NCBI GenBank assembly: GCA_964230255.1 | Contig: CAXRGW010000015.1 | Span: 1 to 19,028, forward strand | Direction: 5' to 3' | Source: Alteromonas_E sp964230255 | GTDB lineage: Bacteria; Pseudomonadota; Gammaproteobacteria; Enterobacterales; Alteromonadaceae | Length of the DNA: 19,028 bases | Shown: in pieces, positions 1 to 8,146 of the stretch | Layout of the letters: every line of letters starts with the position of its first letter | Numbering within the stretch: position 1 is the stretch's first letter | Notes under the pieces: generated by a model | Databases searched by the model: none | Seen by the model: the letters and a program-made list of their open reading frames with translations, nothing else | Told to the model about the DNA's origin: nothing | Made by a program: the position numbers and the translations under genes

Positions 1-8
1 ACTAGTAT

Positions 9-1589
9 TTATTGTTCGGGCTTCATATGCGGGAACAAGATCACATCTTTGATTGTAGGGCTATCGGTTAACAGCATTACCAATCGGTCGATGCCAATAC
101 CTTCACCGGCTGTTGGCGGTAAGCCGTATTCTAATGCGCGAATGTAATCGGCATCAAAGTGCATCGCTTCATCATCCCCTGCATCTTTTTCTGAAACCTG
201 CTTTAAGAAGCGCTCAGCTTGGTCTTCTGGATCGTTAAGCTCCGAGAAACCATTAGCAATCTCGCGTCCGCCCACAAAGAACTCAAAACGGTCAGTGACA
301 AATGGGTTGTCGTCGTTGCGGCGCGCCAGTGGTGAAACTTCCCAAGGATATGCAGTAATGAACGTCGGTTGGTCGAGCTCTTCTTCGGCCGTCGCTTCGA
401 AGATTTCGCACAGGTATTTACCAGCGCCCCAGATACCTTCAACTTCAGGCTCTTTAATATGCAAACGCTTGGCTATTGCTCTAAGCGTCTCTAGGTTAGC
501 CTCTGGATCTTTAATCGCAGTTTCGATTTCTGGAGTAATTTCACCCATTGTATCGACCCGCCAATGCGCCAAAATCGCGTCGTTCATCGTTAAACGAGCA
601 AATGGTTTAGCGAAGTCGTATTCTGTTGATTGCTCAACTTCGCCATCCGCATTCTTAACCGTATTGACAATCAAATGTGTACCTAAAACGTCTTCAGCGA
701 CTTGACGTAGCATGTTTTCGGTTAAATCCATCAAATCATTATAGTCAGCATACGCCTGGTAGAATTCCAACATAGTGAATTCTGGATTGTGACGCGTTGA
801 TAGACCTTCATTGCGGAAGTTGCGGTTGATTTCAAACACGCGCTCGAAACCACCAACAACCAAACGCTTGAGGTATAACTCAGGCGCAATACGCAAATAC
901 ATATCAATGTCCATAGCGTTGTGGTGCGTAATAAATGGTTTCGCAGTTGCACCACCCGGGATCACTTGCAACATTGGCGTTTCAACTTCAAGAAAATCAC
1001 GCTGCGCCAAAAATTGACGAATTGACGCGACCACTTTGCTGCGTACAACAAACGTTTTACGCGTTTGCTCACTAGTGATCAAATCGACATAACGCTGACG
1101 ATACTTAGTTTCCTGATCAGCAAGGCCATGGAATTTTTCCGGTAGAGGACGCAGGGCTTTAGTCAGCAGTACGTACTGCTGCATATCCACATACAAATCG
1201 CCTTTACCCGACTTGTGAAGGGTACCGGCAACACCAATAATGTCACCAATATCCAAGCTGCCGTAGCGCGCTTTGATATCTTTTTGAGTATCTTTGCTGG
1301 CATAGGATTGGATGCGGCCAGTCATATCTTGGAGTAATAAAAACGGTCCGCGCTTAGCCATAATGCGACCAGCAATACTAACTTGATTGCCTTGTTCAGC
1401 TAAAGTCTGTTTATCAAACTCACCGAACTGTGATTGTAATGCATCCGCATAGTGTTCACGGCGAAAATCATTCGGGAACCCATTAGCCTTGCACTGCTGA
1501 CGAATGTTGTCGAGTTTGGCACGACGCTCGGCAATCAACTTGTTATCTTCAAGGTTGTCTTGAGTTGCAGCTTGGTTTTGTTCAGTCAT
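9..1589 (-). CDS. lysS: Lysyl-tRNA synthetase, class II
   Basis: Charges tRNA-Lys with lysine in the cytoplasm. The 526-residue product has the class II layout: an N-terminal OB-fold anticodon-binding domain (about residues 65-160), then the catalytic domain. Motif 2 is visible as FEINRNFRNEG followed by STRHNPEFTMLE, and motif 3 as GEGIGIDRLVMLL near the C-terminus. It is slightly longer than E. coli LysS (about 505 aa); the extra length is in a charged N-terminal tail. The ATG lies 14 bp after the prfB stop, so it is the downstream gene of a prfB-lysS operon, the arrangement also found in E. coli. The stop codon is 8 bp from the left edge of the window. Confidence 0.97.
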   Translation of the reverse strand: MTEQNQAATQDNLEDNKLIAERRAKLDNIRQQCKANGFPNDFRREHYADALQSQFGEFDKQTLAEQGNQVSIAGRIMAKRGPFLLLQDMTGRIQSYASKDTQKDIKARYGSLDIGDIIGVAGTLHKSGKGDLYVDMQQYVLLTKALRPLPEKFHGLADQETKYRQRYVDLITSEQTRKTFVVRSKVVASIRQFLAQRDFLEVETPMLQVIPGGATAKPFITHHNAMDIDMYLRIAPELYLKRLVVGGFERVFEINRNFRNEGLSTRHNPEFTMLEFYQAYADYNDLMDLTENMLRQVAEDVLGTHLIVNTVKNADGEVEQSTEYDFAKPFARLTMNDAILAHWRVDTMGEITPEIETAIKDPEANLETLRAIAKRLHIKEPEVEGIWGAGKYLCEIFEATAEEELDQPTFITAYPWEVSPLARRNDDNPFVTDRFEFFVGGREIANGFSELNDPEDQAERFLKQVSEKDAGDDEAMHFDADYIRALEYGLPPTAGEGIGIDRLVMLLTDSPTIKDVILFPHMKPEQ

Positions 1590-1603
1590 TTACGGGTTCC
1601 AGT

Positions 1604-2702
1604 TTATAATCCAGATTTCAGGCTAGCTTCGATAAAGCGGTCCAATCCGCCATCTAAAACAGCCTGTGTATTTCGAGTTTCAACGCCGGTGCGCAAGTCT
1701 TTTATGCGCGAATCATCCAGCACATAAGAGCGAATTTGGCTGCCCCAGCCAATATCCGACTTGCTGTCTTCCATGGCCTGTTTTTCAGCGTTTTGTTTTT
1801 GTAGCTCATATTCGTAAAGTTTGGCTTTTAATTGCTTAAACGCCTGATCTTTGTTCTTGTGTTGTGAACGATCATTTTGACACTGTACGACTATATTAGT
1901 CGGTATGTGCGTGATCCGTACCGCCGAGTCTGTTCGGTTTACGTGCTGCCCACCAGCACCAGACGCGCGATAGGTATCAATACGCAAATCCGCTGGGTTG
2001 ATATCGATTTCGATATCGTCGTTGATTTCAGGGTAAACAAACGCTGAAGCAAACGACGTATGGCGGCGATTGCCAGAATCAAATGGCGATTTGCGCACTA
2101 AACGATGAACGCCAGTTTCGGTGCGCAGCCACCCAAAAGCATATTCTCCACCAAAACGAATGGTCGCGCTTTTAATGCCAGCCACATCACCATCGGAAAC
2201 TTCAATCAACTCAGGCTTAAAGCCGTGTTCTTCGCCCCAACGCAAATACATCCTCAGCAACATATTGGCCCAGTCTTGCGCTTCTGTGCCGCCCGAACCC
2301 GATTGAATATCGAGATAGCAGTCACTAGCGTCGTTAGGACCACAAAACATCCGGCGGAATTCGAGTACTTCCAACTTGGCGAGCAATTCTTGAAGCTCTT
2401 GTTGCGCTTCGTCAAAGGTTTCCTGATCTTCAGCTTCAACTGCCAACTCGACTAAGCCAATAACGTCTTCACAGCCTTGGTCAAGCGCTTGAATAGTTTC
2501 AACAACTTGCTCTAAAGCGACTTTTTCTTTGCCTAAGGCTTGCGCGCGATCGGGATCATTCCAAACATCTGAACTTTCCAGTTCGCGATTGACTTCCTCT
2601 AACTTTTCGACCTTTTGGTCGTAGTCAAAGGTACCCCCGAAGCAATTCGGTGCGCTGTTTAACGTCATCGATTGCGGTATTGATTGGATTTACTTCAAAC
2701 AT
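1604..2702 (-). CDS. prfB: Peptide chain release factor 2 (RF2), programmed +1 frameshift
   Basis: RF2 reads UAA and UGA stop codons and triggers peptide release. The gene is in two frames: an ATG at 2702 opens 25 codons (MFEVNPINTAIDD...) ending in an in-frame TGA at 2625-2627. The rest continues in the +1 frame from 2626 down to 1604, for a total of 365 aa, the same as E. coli RF2. The SPF anticodon-like tripeptide falls at residues 205-207 and the catalytic GGQ (GAGGQHVNRTDSAVRITH) at 250-252. Residue 246 is Ala (YRASGAGGQ), the form associated with full activity, not the Thr of E. coli K-12. lysS follows directly. RF2 level is presumably autoregulated through the frameshift. Confidence 0.97.
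2624..2638 (-). promoter_or_regulatory. prfB programmed +1 frameshift site
   Basis: On the minus strand the sequence reads GGGGGTACCTTTGAC: a Shine-Dalgarno-like G run, then the CTT slippery codon, then the in-frame TGA followed by C. This matches the classic bacterial RF2 frameshift signal, where low RF2 lets the ribosome slip from CUU to UUU and continue in the +1 frame. Confidence 0.95.
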
Positions 2703-2763
2703 GTGTTGATTCAGTATTAAAAAAGTTAGCGGATACTACCGAATTTGCGGCCCAGTGAATAGT

Positions 2764-2794
2764 GCTGAATTTGCATAGGGTATGCAAATTCAGC
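2764..2794. repeat. Perfect 14-bp hairpin between FMN reductase gene and prfB
   Basis: GCTGAATTTGCATA, loop GGG, TATGCAAATTCAGC: a fully paired 14-bp stem starting about 10 bp after the stop of the FMN reductase gene. Neither strand has a T run after it, so it is not a textbook intrinsic terminator. It could be a transcript 3'-end stabiliser, a factor-assisted terminator or a binding site. The 8-mer GAATTTGC also occurs nearby at about 2750. Confidence 0.6.
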
Positions 2795-2804
2795 GACTGA
2801 AATA

Positions 2805-3374
2805 TTACCCGTTCAATTTGTCGGTAAAGTCGATCAAACCAGCGACTAGATTGCCGACTTGTTTCAAGGTTTTTTCATCGGTTAAGACACCGTCTTCAAT
2901 CAAGCTATCGACTTTACTAATGGCTTTTTGCGCAGGCAGTACATTGATACCAATATTAGCCAACAACATACGCAATACTACCAACACTCGCATGCCGCCG
3001 ATAGCACCTGATGAGGAAGCCATAATCAATGCATTTTTGCCTTTGAACGCCTGCAATGGCTTTTCACCTTCTTCCATGCGACTGGCCCAATCGATGGCGT
3101 TTTTCAGTAACGCTGGGTAACTGGAGTTATATTCAGGTGAGACAATAATAAATGCATCATGCGACATCAGTAGCTCTTTAAATGCGCGCGCATTTGCAGG
3201 CATGCCAGTGGCAGCCTCTTCATCTTCGTTGAAGATTGGCATTGCATAATCGGCTAGGTTTACTAGGGTTACCTCGGCACCTTGCTGTTCTGCTAACTTT
3301 GCCGCAGCTGCAGCGACGGCTTGGTTGTAGGATGCCTTTCGTGCACTGCCTGAAAAAGCCAAAATCTTAGCCAT
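2805..3374 (-). CDS. NADPH-dependent FMN reductase family protein
   Basis: A flavodoxin-fold quinone or chromate/azo-type reductase of 189 aa, the normal family length. The phosphate-binding loop FSGSARKASYN is at residues 8-17, and the family signature SPEYNSSYPALLKNAIDW is at about 79-96, ahead of a GAIGG segment. It is expected to be cytoplasmic and to bind FMN; the physiological electron acceptor cannot be read from the sequence. It lies between argS and prfB on the same strand. The start ATG is preceded by an AAAGGAT stretch, a good ribosome binding site. The hairpin at 2764-2794 follows its stop. Confidence 0.88.
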   Translation of the reverse strand: MAKILAFSGSARKASYNQAVAAAAAKLAEQQGAEVTLVNLADYAMPIFNEDEEAATGMPANARAFKELLMSHDAFIIVSPEYNSSYPALLKNAIDWASRMEEGEKPLQAFKGKNALIMASSSGAIGGMRVLVVLRMLLANIGINVLPAQKAISKVDSLIEDGVLTDEKTLKQVGNLVAGLIDFTDKLNG

Positions 3375-3439
3375 GTTGTTATCCTTTCGCTTTCGTTCGA
3401 GTCAATTATTACGCGCTGATATTACTTTTGATCAGCCCG

Positions 3440-5161
3440 TTACATACGCTCAGTAGTTTCGATACCCAGTAGATCAAGCCCAGTTTGAATAGTATTAGCC
3501 GTTAACGCTGCCAAACTCAAACGGCTTACTTTGGTATCGGCTGCCACAGTGTCCTTGAGAATTGGGCACGCTTCATAAAAACGCATAAAGCTACTGGCTA
3601 AATCGTAAAGATACGCGCACAACACGTGCGGTGTTGCATCTGCGGCAACAGCTAACAGCGCATCTTCAAACTGCATCAGTTTAATTGCCAGTTCTTTTTC
3701 TTGCGCCTGTTCAATGACGATATCACCTAGACTAAACTCACTGTCGAGCTTCTTAAAAATACCCTTACAACGCGTATAAGCGTATTGTAAATACGGCGCA
3801 GTATTTCCTTCAAAGCTGAGCATGTTGTCCCAATCGAACACATAGTCAGTCGTGCGGTTCTTACTCAAATCCGCATACTTAACAGCACCAATACCAATCT
3901 TGCGTGCCAATTCAGGGTCAAGATCGGCATTTTGGGTACGCTCGGCAATTAACGCTGCCGCTCGTTCAATTGACTCCAACAACAAATCATTAAGCTTAAC
4001 TGTGCCACCGCTTCTGGTTTTAAACGGCTTGCCATCTTTACCTAACATCATGCCAAATGGACAGTGCTCATAACTCTGCGCGTCGCTCATAAAGCCGGCT
4101 TTCCGTGCAACGATTTCAGTTTGCTTAAAGTGCAAACTCTGACGTGCGTCGGTAAATATAAGCGTACGGTCTGCGTTTAACACGCCGTTGCGGTAGCGCA
4201 CAGCCGCTAAATCGGTTGTAGCGTACAAGTAACCACCACCTGATTTTTGCACGATATAAACTGCTGGGTTACCTTCTTTGTCGCCCATCTCCGGCAAGAA
4301 CACCACTTTTGCACCTTGGTCTTCAACCGCAATACCAGCGGTTTCAAGCGCTTCAATAGTCGCGGCTAAATCGTCGTTGTAAGCACTCTCGCCCATCACG
4401 TCTTTACGCGTAAGGCTGACATTCAGTAACTCATAAACTTCTTCACTGTGCTGGATAGACACATCAATAAATTGTTGCCACAGCTCCAAACACTGCGCAT
4501 CACCGCCTTGAAGCTTAACCACGTAGTCACGAGCGCGATCAGCGAACCCTTCTTCATCGTCAAAACGCACTTTGGCAGCACGGTAGAAGTCTTCTAAATC
4601 GCTCAGCGCCGTTTCAGCTACTGAGTTTTCGGCTAATTGATCACTAAAGTGCGCGAGCAACATACCAAACTGCGTCCCCCAGTCACCCATGTGGTTTTGA
4701 CGGATGACGTTATGTCCAAGGTATTCCAGTACCTTCACAGTGGCATCACCAATGATAGTGCTACGCAAATGACCAACGTGCATTTCCTTGGCCAAGTTAG
4801 GTGACGAATAATCAATCACAACTTTTTTTGGTGACTGTTTGGCAATGTCTAAATCTGCATCGAGCGCAGCTTTGCTTGCCCATTGACTTAAAAATGCTGG
4901 AGCAATGTGAATGTTGACAAAACCGGGGCCGGCAATTTCCAGTTTGTCGGCAATGTCATCAAGTGCTACTGCCTCGACTATTTGCAGAGCGATTTGGCGC
5001 GGGTTTTGTTTCATAGCCTTAGCCAACCCCATTGCACCGTTAAATTGATAATCACCGAATTCCGGGCGCGTGCCGCGACTTAACGGGATCTTTGCATCAG
5101 CAAAACCCAACGAGGTAAGCGCTTGTTGAAATCTTTCGGATAATAAGGCTGTTAAATTCAT
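3440..5161 (-). CDS. argS: Arginyl-tRNA synthetase, class I
   Basis: Charges tRNA-Arg. The ATG at 5161 gives MNLTALLSERFQ and 573 aa, close to E. coli ArgS (577). A longer in-frame start at 5278 would run back into prfC and encodes nothing conserved, so I reject it. Seen: the N-terminal Add1 domain; SSPNLAKEMHVGH with the HIGH-equivalent HVGH at residues 128-131; the KMSK-equivalent region GMMLGKDGKPFKTRSGG; and a DALR-type anticodon-binding C-terminus ending in METTER-like residues (GIETTERM). The start is 10 bp beyond the prfC stop, so the two genes are probably co-transcribed. Its ribosome binding site (GCGAAGATTT) lies in this gap and overlaps the end of prfC. Confidence 0.97.
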   Translation of the reverse strand: MNLTALLSERFQQALTSLGFADAKIPLSRGTRPEFGDYQFNGAMGLAKAMKQNPRQIALQIVEAVALDDIADKLEIAGPGFVNIHIAPAFLSQWASKAALDADLDIAKQSPKKVVIDYSSPNLAKEMHVGHLRSTIIGDATVKVLEYLGHNVIRQNHMGDWGTQFGMLLAHFSDQLAENSVAETALSDLEDFYRAAKVRFDDEEGFADRARDYVVKLQGGDAQCLELWQQFIDVSIQHSEEVYELLNVSLTRKDVMGESAYNDDLAATIEALETAGIAVEDQGAKVVFLPEMGDKEGNPAVYIVQKSGGGYLYATTDLAAVRYRNGVLNADRTLIFTDARQSLHFKQTEIVARKAGFMSDAQSYEHCPFGMMLGKDGKPFKTRSGGTVKLNDLLLESIERAAALIAERTQNADLDPELARKIGIGAVKYADLSKNRTTDYVFDWDNMLSFEGNTAPYLQYAYTRCKGIFKKLDSEFSLGDIVIEQAQEKELAIKLMQFEDALLAVAADATPHVLCAYLYDLASSFMRFYEACPILKDTVAADTKVSRLSLAALTANTIQTGLDLLGIETTERM

Positions 5162-5171
5162 AAATCTTCGC

Positions 5172-6761
5172 TTAATGCTCTCGCGTTGGATTAAAAATAA
5201 TTTCTGGGAAGCGCTCTTGAGCCAATGACAAATTGACCATAGTTGGAGCAACGTAAGCCAAAGCATCGCCACCATCAAGCGCTAAGTTAGTTTGATTCTT
5301 GCGGCGAAACTCATCGAGTTTCTTCTCGTCATCACAGTAAACCCAGTGTGCAGTGCTAACGTTTACATGCTCATACAGTGCCTCTACGTTGTACTCAGCT
5401 TTAAGTCGCGCGACTACCACATCAAACTGCAGCACACCAACCGCGCCAACGATCAGATCATTGTTCGCTAGCGGACGAAATACCTGCACGGCACCTTCTT
5501 CAGCTAGCTGAATTAGTCCTTTAAGCAATTGTTTTTGTTTGAGAGGATCTTTCAAACGTATACGCTTAAACAATTCTGGTGCAAAGTTAGGGATACCTTT
5601 GAAGCGATGGTCTTCACCAGCAGTAAAAGTATCTCCAATGCGGATTGAGCCGTGATTATGCAAACCAATAATATCGCCTGCATAGGCTTCTTCAAGTAAT
5701 GCACGATCACCTGCCAAAAACGTTAATGCGTCAGAGATGCGAATATCTTTGCCAATTCGCGTGTGACGCATCTTCATGCCCTTTTTATACTGCCCCGATA
5801 CAATCCGACAAAAAGCAATACGGTCACGGTGTTTCGGATCCATATTGGCCTGAATCTTAAATACAAAGCCACTGAACTTCTCTTCACTTGCGTCAACGGT
5901 ACGCAATTCTGTCTGGCGACTTTGTGGTGCTGGCGCCCACTCGCTCAAACCGTCGAGCATATGGTCGACGCCGAAATTACCTAACGCAGTGCCAAAAAAT
6001 ACCGGTGTTAACTGACCTTGGATAAAGAGTTCATGGTCAAATTCGTTAGACGCACCTTGCACAAGTTCAATCTCATCGCGCAGTTGTGCCGCCAAGTCGC
6101 TACCTACGGCTTCATCAAGCTCAGTGTTTTCCAGCCCCTTAATGATCCTAACTTCTTGGATCATGTGGCCTAAGCCCGAGTGATACAAAATAGTTTCATC
6201 GCGGTGCAGATGATAAACACCCTTAAATGACTTGCCACACCCGATTGGCCAGGTAATCGGCGCACATAAAATATCGAGTTCCGTTTCCACCTCGTCCAAC
6301 AATTCCATTGGATCGCGAATGTCACGGTCCAACTTGTTCATAAAGGTCAAGATTGGTGTGTCGCGTAACCGGGTGACTTCCATCAACTTGCGCGTACGAT
6401 CTTCTACACCCTTGGCGGCATCTATCACCATTAAGCTTGAATCTACCGCTGTCAGTGTGCGGTAGGTGTCTTCAGAGAAGTCTTCGTGTCCTGGTGTATC
6501 TAACAAGTTTACCAACTTGTCGGCATACGGGAATTGCATGACCGAGGTCGTTACCGAGATCCCCCGCTCTTTTTCCATATCCATCCAATCCGACTTCGCA
6601 TGCTGACCAGACTTTTTGCCTTTAACCGTACCGGCGGTTTGCAAGGCATTACCAAACAACAGCACCTTTTCCGTGATAGTTGTTTTACCCGCATCCGGGT
6701 GAGAGATGATAGCAAAAGTCCTTCGCTTATTGATTTCATTAGAAAAATTGCTATCCGCCAT
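5172..6761 (-). CDS. prfC: Peptide chain release factor 3 (RF3), probably with an element-supplied 5' end
   Basis: RF3 is the GTPase that recycles RF1 and RF2 from the ribosome after release. It has 529 aa, the same as E. coli. P-loop SHPDAGKT is at residues 20-27, switch II DTPGHEDF at 89-94, and NKLDRD at 142-147; the domain II/III sequence is intact to the C-terminal NPTREH. The N-terminal segment (MADSNFSNEINKRRTF) differs from that of the prfC remnant at 9202-9281 (MANASLNTEIQKRRKF), which sits in the canonical position beside rimI. I infer that this gene consists of the native body joined, at about codon 20-27, to a 5' end and upstream DNA brought by an integrated element. The alternative is an independent second prfC copy. 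argS follows after 10 bp. A Shine-Dalgarno AAGGG lies about 10 bp before the ATG. Confidence 0.96.
   Translation of the reverse strand: MADSNFSNEINKRRTFAIISHPDAGKTTITEKVLLFGNALQTAGTVKGKKSGQHAKSDWMDMEKERGISVTTSVMQFPYADKLVNLLDTPGHEDFSEDTYRTLTAVDSSLMVIDAAKGVEDRTRKLMEVTRLRDTPILTFMNKLDRDIRDPMELLDEVETELDILCAPITWPIGCGKSFKGVYHLHRDETILYHSGLGHMIQEVRIIKGLENTELDEAVGSDLAAQLRDEIELVQGASNEFDHELFIQGQLTPVFFGTALGNFGVDHMLDGLSEWAPAPQSRQTELRTVDASEEKFSGFVFKIQANMDPKHRDRIAFCRIVSGQYKKGMKMRHTRIGKDIRISDALTFLAGDRALLEEAYAGDIIGLHNHGSIRIGDTFTAGEDHRFKGIPNFAPELFKRIRLKDPLKQKQLLKGLIQLAEEGAVQVFRPLANNDLIVGAVGVLQFDVVVARLKAEYNVEALYEHVNVSTAHWVYCDDEKKLDEFRRKNQTNLALDGGDALAYVAPTMVNLSLAQERFPEIIFNPTREH
6682..6701. repeat. att-like 20-bp core, left copy (inside prfC)
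   Basis: The plus-strand sequence gttttacccgcatccgggtg is identical to 9202-9221. It encodes the P-loop region of RF3 (HPDAGKT) on the minus strand. The sequences on the far side differ (agagatgatagc here, cgaaataattgc at the other copy). This is the layout of attL and attR around an element integrated in the 5' end of prfC. Because the P-loop is strongly conserved, part of the identity could also come from codon conservation. Confidence 0.6.
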
Positions 6762-6776
6762 ACACCAAAAACCCTT

Positions 6777-6797
6777 ATTTACACCTAAATTTACACC
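6777..6797. repeat. Direct repeat upstream of prfC
   Basis: ATTTACACC occurs at 6777-6785 and again at 6789-6797, 12 bp apart, about 15-35 bp upstream of the prfC ATG. It lies in the short region that would hold the element-derived prfC leader. No confident -10/-35 pair could be assigned in 6762-6883. A role as a regulator site is possible but unsupported. Confidence 0.35.
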
Positions 6798-6883
6798 CGT
6801 TTAAAAAACCACTTTCTGCCATCAAAAAGTGAACCTCGGTACTTATGAATTAATACCCATTTTTCAAGCCGCCGCAGCGCTTT

Positions 6884-7489
6884 TCAAGCCCCAACGAATT
6901 CTAATAAAGCACTCATATCGTGCCCGTCAGCAGCTCTAAGCGCGGCAATATACTGATTGCGGCGCTCATTCATGGCTTCCAGCCTGTAACCCCCAGCCCA
7001 ATCAATGGCTGGCTCATTCAATAGTTTAGTCAATACAGCATCCGCCATAATCCGCGCATGCCGCCCGTTGCCATTAGGGAACGGGTGGATAAATACCAAC
7101 TTGTGATGAAACCTAGCCGCCAGCTCTTTAGGCGAATAAGTGCCATGCTCAACCCAGTATTTGGCATCGTCCAATAGTTGCCGCAATTGAATGGCAACCT
7201 GAATAGGATCAACACCGATATTTTTTTCAGTGCGGCGGAATGTACCTGCCCACTTCCAAACACTGCCAAACAACCGCTTATGCAGTTCTAAAACAAAAGC
7301 CTCTGACAATACGTCAGGGTTCTTTTGTTTGTCTAACCACTTCAATCCTTCGGTGATGCCAGCTTGTTCGAGCTGGTCTAGCTCTCCCCTAGTGCTCACA
7401 TGCTTGAACTTCAGGCCATCCAGCTCATCAGGGTCAAGCGGTGTCGCACCGTCAGGGTAATCGACTAGATTTGTGTAATGCTCACTCAT
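6884..7489 (-). CDS. Fic-domain protein, 'mobile mystery protein B' type
   Basis: A 201-aa single-domain Fic protein. The Fic motif HPFPNGNGRHAR is at residues 135-146, matching HxFx(D/N)GNGRxxR with Asn at the metal-coordinating D/N position. A conserved WKWAGTFRRTEKNIGVDP segment at about 78-95 forms the flap region. Fic enzymes usually transfer AMP or another nucleotide part to a target protein hydroxyl; the target here is unknown. The gene starts 10 bp after the stop of the XRE-type partner, and the pair matches the mobile mystery A/B pairs found on mobile DNA, which behave like toxin-antitoxin or regulator modules. I see no clear (S/T)xxxE(G/N) inhibitory motif in either protein. Expression probably depends on the partner's promoter at 8039-8067. 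Confidence 0.9.
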   Translation of the reverse strand: MSEHYTNLVDYPDGATPLDPDELDGLKFKHVSTRGELDQLEQAGITEGLKWLDKQKNPDVLSEAFVLELHKRLFGSVWKWAGTFRRTEKNIGVDPIQVAIQLRQLLDDAKYWVEHGTYSPKELAARFHHKLVFIHPFPNGNGRHARIMADAVLTKLLNEPAIDWAGGYRLEAMNERRNQYIAALRAADGHDMSALLEFVGA

Positions 7490-7499
7490 CTATTGGCCG

Positions 7500-7982
7500 T
7501 CATTCATCATTCCAAAAGTCGGATGGCATCTTGTCGATGATTTGCGCTGCAATGCGCTCAATTTCAAATTCAAGCTGCTCTTTACTCAATGATTGCGCTT
7601 CAAGCGCCATATGAGTGGATGCAGCTTTCACCTGAGCACGCGCTTTTTCAATAGCGCGTTCTTTAATCACAGCTTCCACGTTTTGCTTTGGTACAACGGC
7701 ATACACAAACTTGCAATCCATTGCCTCGGCCATAGATTGCATAGTCTTCAAGGTAACGCTGCCATGCGGCTCATCCTGTTCAGCCTTGGATATTCTGGCC
7801 TTAGTAACGCCTAGCTTTTTAGCCAGTTGCGTACCAGACATACCAAGCGCAGTGCGTACTGTGCGCAGCCAACCTTCTTTAGGAAGCCCATGGTTAGGAA
7901 GCATAGATAAGCTACCAAACTGACTTACAGCTTGGTTCACCTTGTCTCGATATTGCTTGGCAACTATCTTGTCTATGCTCAT
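7500..7982 (-). CDS. XRE-type regulator, 'mobile mystery protein A' type
   Basis: A 160-aa protein with a helix-turn-helix at residues 48-70 (GTQLAKKLGVTKARISKAEQ), then a CKFVYAVVPK strand typical of mobile mystery protein A, and a helical, charged C-terminal part (about 100-160) that may contact the Fic partner. It is the first gene of a two-gene operon. The likely role is autorepressor and, by analogy with other Fic modules, antitoxin or regulator of the downstream Fic protein; the second part is inference. Four phased 18-bp palindromes lie upstream, and the predicted promoter is inside two of them. The ribosome binding site is weak (AGAAGAG, about 3-9 bp before the ATG). Confidence 0.88.
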   Translation of the reverse strand: MSIDKIVAKQYRDKVNQAVSQFGSLSMLPNHGLPKEGWLRTVRTALGMSGTQLAKKLGVTKARISKAEQDEPHGSVTLKTMQSMAEAMDCKFVYAVVPKQNVEAVIKERAIEKARAQVKAASTHMALEAQSLSKEQLEFEIERIAAQIIDKMPSDFWNDE

Positions 7983-7996
7983 GCTCTTCTACTCTA

Positions 7997-8146
7997 GACA
8001 ACCTTTATGTGTACTCAAACACTCATTGTGTATACATATTTATATACCGACACAACATTTAAGTCAATAAATACATTGACCCTTAAGAATTCAAAGTAAA
8101 CATATTCATTTACTAAAATCAGTTCTAGGTATACATAATTGTATAC
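7997..8146. promoter_or_regulatory. Array of 18-bp palindromes at a 33-bp period (putative operators)
   Basis: Four 18-bp palindromes start at 8030, 8063, 8096 and 8129, exactly 33 bp apart. They are GTATACATATTTATATAC, GTCAATAAATACATTGAC, GTAAACATATTCATTTAC and GTATACATAATTGTATAC. All fit GTNNAY-N6-RTNNAC. A degenerate fifth site in the same phase starts at 7997 (GACAACCTTTATGTGTAC). The 15-bp linkers are unrelated. The sites lie just upstream of the XRE gene, so they are the obvious candidates for its operators. 33 bp is about three helical turns, which would place the sites on nearly the same face of the DNA. Confidence 0.75.
8039..8067 (-). promoter_or_regulatory. Predicted sigma-70 promoter for the XRE-Fic operon
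   Basis: On the minus strand: -35 TTGACT (8067-8062), a 17-bp spacer, -10 TATAAA (8044-8039). The expected start is near 8032, giving a leader of about 50 nt before the ATG at 7982. The -10 lies within the palindrome at 8030-8047 and the -35 overlaps the palindrome at 8063-8080, so a repressor bound at either site would block RNA polymerase. Confidence 0.7.

Noticed and set aside
1452..1727. Plus-strand open frames opposite lysS, prfB, argS and prfC (for example 1452-1727, 2105-2455, 6534-6788)
   Set aside because: They are antisense shadows of well-supported genes, with no recognisable protein features.
2764..2794. An intrinsic terminator for the FMN reductase gene
   Set aside because: The stem is strong, but neither strand has a T run after it, so it is listed as a hairpin of unknown role rather than as a terminator.
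5162..5278. A longer argS start at 5278
   Set aside because: It would overlap prfC by over 100 bp and adds residues unlike ArgS; the ATG at 5161 gives the normal length and N-terminus.
8030..8146. A CRISPR-like array, suggested by regular 33-bp spacing
   Set aside because: The repeated units are not identical, are palindromic only in an 18-bp core, have 15-bp linkers, and there are no cas genes. Operators fit better.
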